Assembly: GCA_038247995.1 (NCBI GenBank)
Contig: JBBRUG010000312.1
Span: forward strand, 1-7,117
Direction of reading: 5' to 3'
DNA length: 7,117 bases
DNA from: JBBRUG01 sp038247995
GTDB taxonomy: Bacteria > Chloroflexota > Chloroflexia > Chloroflexales > Chloroflexaceae
Shown here: piece by piece, positions 6,969 through 7,117 of the stretch
Position numbering within the stretch: the first letter of the stretch is position 1
How the letters are laid out: each line of letters begins with the position of its first letter
Notes under the pieces: model-generated
What the model saw: the letters and a program-made list of their open reading frames with translations, nothing else
Databases searched by the model: none
What the model was told of the DNA's origin: nothing
Position numbers and translations under genes: made by a program

Positions 6969-6998
6969 AGTCCGACAGTCTGACAGTCCTCAGTTCCC
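6969..6998. repeat. Degenerate GGACT-type tandem repeat in the kinase-hisC spacer
   Basis: On the plus strand, 6969-6998 divides into AGTCCGAC, AGTCTGAC, AGTCCTC and AGTTCCC, each beginning AGT(C/T). On the transcribed strand these are GGGAACT, GAGGACT, GTCAGACT and GTCGGACT. The units are 7 or 8 bp and imperfect. Part of it (TCCTCAGT, 6987-6994) is identical to 137-144 beside the 17-bp minisatellite and one base from TCCTGAGT in the membrane-protein heptamers. It lies 20 bp before the hisC start. Confidence 0.6.
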
Positions 6999-7025
6999 TA
7001 GCATCAGATCCTACTTGATTGTTAT

Positions 7026-7042
7026 CGGCTAGCCGCTAGCCG
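7026..7042. repeat. 17-bp palindrome spanning the histidine kinase stop
   Basis: CGGCTAGC (7026-7033), a single centre base (7034), and GCTAGCCG (7035-7042) form perfect 8-bp inverted arms. It can equally be read as two tandem GCTAGCC copies (7028-7041). It overlaps the last codons and the TAG stop of the kinase. A hairpin would need a small loop made by opening central pairs, and no U-run follows in the direction of transcription, so it is not a standard intrinsic terminator. Confidence 0.7.
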
Positions 7043-7117
7043 CGCTCAACGGCAACGTAAAGTGAAAACTACTTCCGTTGCCCTCAACACTATCGACCCA
7101 GATCTGGCCGCCGTGCA
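7029..7117 (-). CDS. Sensor histidine kinase, C-terminal end (partial)
   Basis: The last 28 codons of a gene that enters from the right edge, ending at TAG (7029-7031). The translation starts HGGQIWVDSVEGNGSSFHF and continues TLPLSAASG. HGGxIWVxS followed by GxGSxFxFTLP is the end of the HATPase_c ATP-binding domain of sensor histidine kinases: the G2-box loop and the final strand. The two remaining bases at the edge (TG) end a codon for Met, Leu or Val, as usual before HGG. Sensor domains and the partner response regulator are outside the window. It is read in the same direction as hisC, 79 bp upstream; co-transcription is possible but not shown. Confidence 0.9.
   Translation of the reverse strand, partial: HGGQIWVDSVEGNGSSFHFTLPLSAASG

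Noticed and set aside
5996..6970. 324-codon plus-strand frame opposite hisC
   Set aside because: hisC on the other strand has every family motif; this frame is its GC-driven shadow.
6950..7028. Sigma-70 promoter for hisC
   Set aside because: TAGGAT (minus strand) is a 4 of 6 match to a -10 box but no acceptable -35 box lies 16-18 bp upstream; left uncalled.
1..7117. Insertion sequence, prophage, tRNA or defence genes
   Set aside because: No transposase, integrase, phage or tRNA-like sequence was seen; the gaps between genes are under 150 bp and hold only repeats and the candidate promoter.

Overview
The window is GC-rich and every convincing gene lies on the minus strand, so it reads right to left. 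The gene content suggests a Chloroflexota bacterium, perhaps a filamentous Chloroflexales (Roseiflexus, Kouleothrix or Chloroflexus type). It includes a LuxR helix-turn-helix fused through a membrane segment to Kelch repeats, a zinc-ribbon/membrane-anchor/jelly-roll protein and a GT-C-like polytopic protein, with short tandem repeats in the gaps. That assignment comes from gene style and has not been tested by a search.

Layout in transcription order: (1) 7117-7029, the last 28 codons of a sensor histidine kinase, cut by the window edge. (2) 7028-6950, a 79-bp spacer with a 17-bp palindrome over the kinase stop and a degenerate GGACT-type repeat. (3) 6949-5861, histidinol-phosphate aminotransferase (hisC), complete and with its catalytic residues intact. 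(4) 5849-4872, a zinc-ribbon, single-pass membrane protein with an extracytoplasmic beta-rich domain. (5) 4870-3815, a soluble alpha-helical protein resembling the linalool dehydratase/isomerase (alpha/alpha)6-barrel family but lacking the expected cysteines. (6) 3818-1734, a polytopic membrane protein with GT-C glycosyltransferase-like layout, with a 7 x 7-bp tandem repeat inside its reading frame. (7) 1657-149, a membrane-anchored LuxR-type regulator with an extracytoplasmic six-blade Kelch propeller, with its own candidate promoter. (8) 136-1, eight copies of a 17-bp minisatellite running off the window edge.

Genes 3 to 6 are packed like one operon: gaps of 11 nt and 1 nt, then a 4-nt GTGA stop/start overlap. 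The last three look like a coupled set with a membrane or envelope role: an anchored ligand-binding-like protein, a barrel protein and a possible lipid-linked sugar transferase. The substrate cannot be read from sequence. hisC may simply be the first gene of the run, with no other his gene in view. The Kelch regulator is separated by 76 bp and probably has independent transcription.

The most unusual signals are the in-frame heptamer repeat in a predicted cytoplasmic loop of the membrane protein, the presence of related TCCTSAGT-core repeats at three places, and the uncharacterised barrel/membrane protein pair. No complete novel system can be claimed from this window alone.
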